Of a DNA stretch of 64,000 nucleotides, positions 62,377 through 64,000 are shown in pieces. Position numbers and translations under genes: made by a program. Origin of the DNA: Acanthosoma haemorrhoidale. Lineage: Eukaryota > Arthropoda > Insecta > Hemiptera > Acanthosomatidae. How positions within the stretch are numbered: the first letter of the stretch is position 1; each line of letters begins with the position of its first letter. The DNA lies in NCBI GenBank assembly GCA_930367205.1, contig OV884011.1:108801139-108865138 (forward strand), read 5' to 3'. The notes beneath the pieces were generated by a model that saw only the letters and a list, made by a program, of their open reading frames with translations, did not search any database and was not told the origin of the DNA.

Positions 62377-64000
62377 CTGAAAAAAAAATTATAATTTATT
62401 CAGACTAGTTTCAATATTTTAGTACAAACCAATGCTATTTTTTTCATTTAAAACTAGCTGATATACCTCTTAATATGAATTTTTACCTTTCAAATGTTGG
62501 CTGTACATTTGTGTACAAGGTACACTTCCTTGTCCATAGTGGTTTGGACCTCATTATATTTTCAAGAATTTAGGTTGAAATGCCAAGATAATTGTTAAAT
62601 ATTATCCCTCAGATTATCAAGTTTAAATAATTGTTTTATTATTGCATCATTTTAGTATTATTAGCATACTATATACCTCATAGCTTAAAATGAAATGACT
62701 CTCTGTGACCTTTAAAACGAAGAAGTGAAAGCTGGATTTACCCAAGAGCATAGTATGTTATTAGTTATTTACATTATTAGCATTAACAATTGGACTGTAT
62801 TTCCAAGAATATACTTGAATATAAATAAATTCAAGAAGTTTATTTTGGATTATCTTATGTTATACATATTTGCAGTTGTTACATATTTTCTATTATGCCC
62901 TCCTTCTACTACTTCCTAAATTTCCCTCAATTATATCTCTCAGTTGGAACCTAATCCAAGAGCCTCTTTGGCCTTTTATCTTTCTTGTAGATGACTGTGC
63001 CATAATGAGCTATTTGGTTTCAATAGAATGATTTGGTCAATGAATGAATATATGTTTTTCTCCTTTAATAAACCACCTCAAGGACTTATTCCTTTCCAAA
63101 TATTCTGACGTTTCACTTAAGCACATAACAATTCTTCTCACAATTGAGTGAAATATTTCTTTTTCATTGTTCTAACTATACTGTCTTATACTTCAGAAAA
63201 TAATATTCTATGCATGTGTTATTTTTCCACCATGTGCTTTTTTGTCACTTAAGAACATTTTCATCATTTAAGAACACAAATTCTGGTTTAGTACCATTAT
63301 GATATGTTCCAAACTTTTTTGTCTCAAACTTTCTAATAATCTTACTGTTAACCCCTTCTTTTAAAGCTTGTATCCATTTCTTCTACTCCTTTACATTCGA
63401 TCAGTGGAAAAGCTTTATAAGATCTGATGATTATACTAACTTAACTGTAACTCAGGTAACTGCCTAAAGGACAACAACTTTTTTTAGATCTATCAGTCTA
63501 GCATGTATATTAGGAATATGTTTAAGTCTTAACCATATTATTAACAAGCCACAGTTTAAGGCAGCCACAAACACTTGCCTGTGTATATCTTTTATTCATA
63601 GTTTTAAACTAATGTACAGTTTAGTTAGATGAAAAAAGTAATTCAGATAGAAATAATCTACTTTTTTAGTTTGCCTAGTCATTTTATGCATGAAAATATT
63701 TTTAATTCCACCATAATCATCACTTGTGAAAGTGTTGGCAAGAAGAATAAGGGAATGGCTTGAAGAATGGTTTCTTTGATAAAAAATGGAACCAACTTAA
63801 CAATGATTAAACTATGGCTTCTTAGTTATCCATAAAATTAAATTGAATGCTGCCCTCATCTAAATTTCAACTTTGACTTCTCCAGATCTCAAATTATATA
63901 TAAACACAAATTATGCTTGCAGACTAAAATTAAAAACATTACGCTCTAACTTAGACAATAGCGTGATTCTTTAAACTACCTACAATTTTGATCACATTAC
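62377..64000. other. No gene seen; possible upstream intron
   Basis: AT-rich sequence to the window end. If the exon at 62105-62376 is real, this is probably intron sequence. No exon with convincing signals could be picked out. Confidence 0.5.

Overview
This is an AT-rich (by eye about two-thirds A+T), gene-poor stretch of a eukaryotic nuclear genome. The mixture of Ty3/gypsy LTR retrotransposons, an RTE-like LINE relic, a Penelope-like remnant, Helitron-type helicase fragments, mariner and pogo/Tigger remnants and tRNA-derived SINEs suggests an invertebrate, most likely an insect or other arthropod; the species cannot be read from the sequence. No prokaryotic operon, CRISPR array, rRNA gene or phage defence system is present.

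Layout. 0-10 kb: mostly empty AT-rich sequence with two orphan ORFs (48-518 and 7056-7403, both minus), a pogo/Tigger-like end at 1268, a mariner-type MITE fragment at 811 and a broken tandem repeat at 9.28-10.04 kb. 10287-14669: gypsy element A on the minus strand, with both LTRs and a 5-bp target-site duplication (GTTTC), frameshifted and lacking the first half of integrase. 17.0-18.0 kb: a cluster of three tRNA-derived SINE-like units. 29423-30628: an unclassified 1.2-kb element with 367-bp terminal inverted repeats that look identical, followed by a LINE-like scrap and an uninterrupted (AG)93 microsatellite. 35.13-35.3 kb: a Penelope-like remnant. 38035-38128 (minus): a GC-rich putative first coding exon with a perfect splice donor. 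40545-40642: a near-perfect 45-bp-arm hairpin.

42.1-53.3 kb is a nested transposon graveyard. Two related solo LTRs (888 and 922 bp), each with its own target-site duplication, lie inside two separate copies of the same Helitron-type helicase region. Gypsy B (43434-45949, TSD ATAAC) keeps LTRs, gag and the pol tail but has lost almost all of pol. Gypsy C (47975-52184, TSD TGTA) also sits in the second helicase copy. It carries a 134-bp duplicate of its own gag zinc-knuckle region inside the start of RT, has lost the RT core and has Lys in place of the integrase catalytic Glu. A decayed RTE-like LINE (about 55.0-56.9 kb, minus) follows.

The one well-supported host gene is CTU2/NCS2 (57436-58779, plus), an apparently intronless gene for the cytosolic tRNA U34 2-thiolation subunit. 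Downstream on the opposite strand, two exon candidates (62376-62105 and 61326-61152) have matching splice phases and a stop codon. They look like the 3' end of a small multi-pass membrane protein gene, possibly of the Frag1/DRAM/TMEM150 type. The genes do not form a joint pathway.
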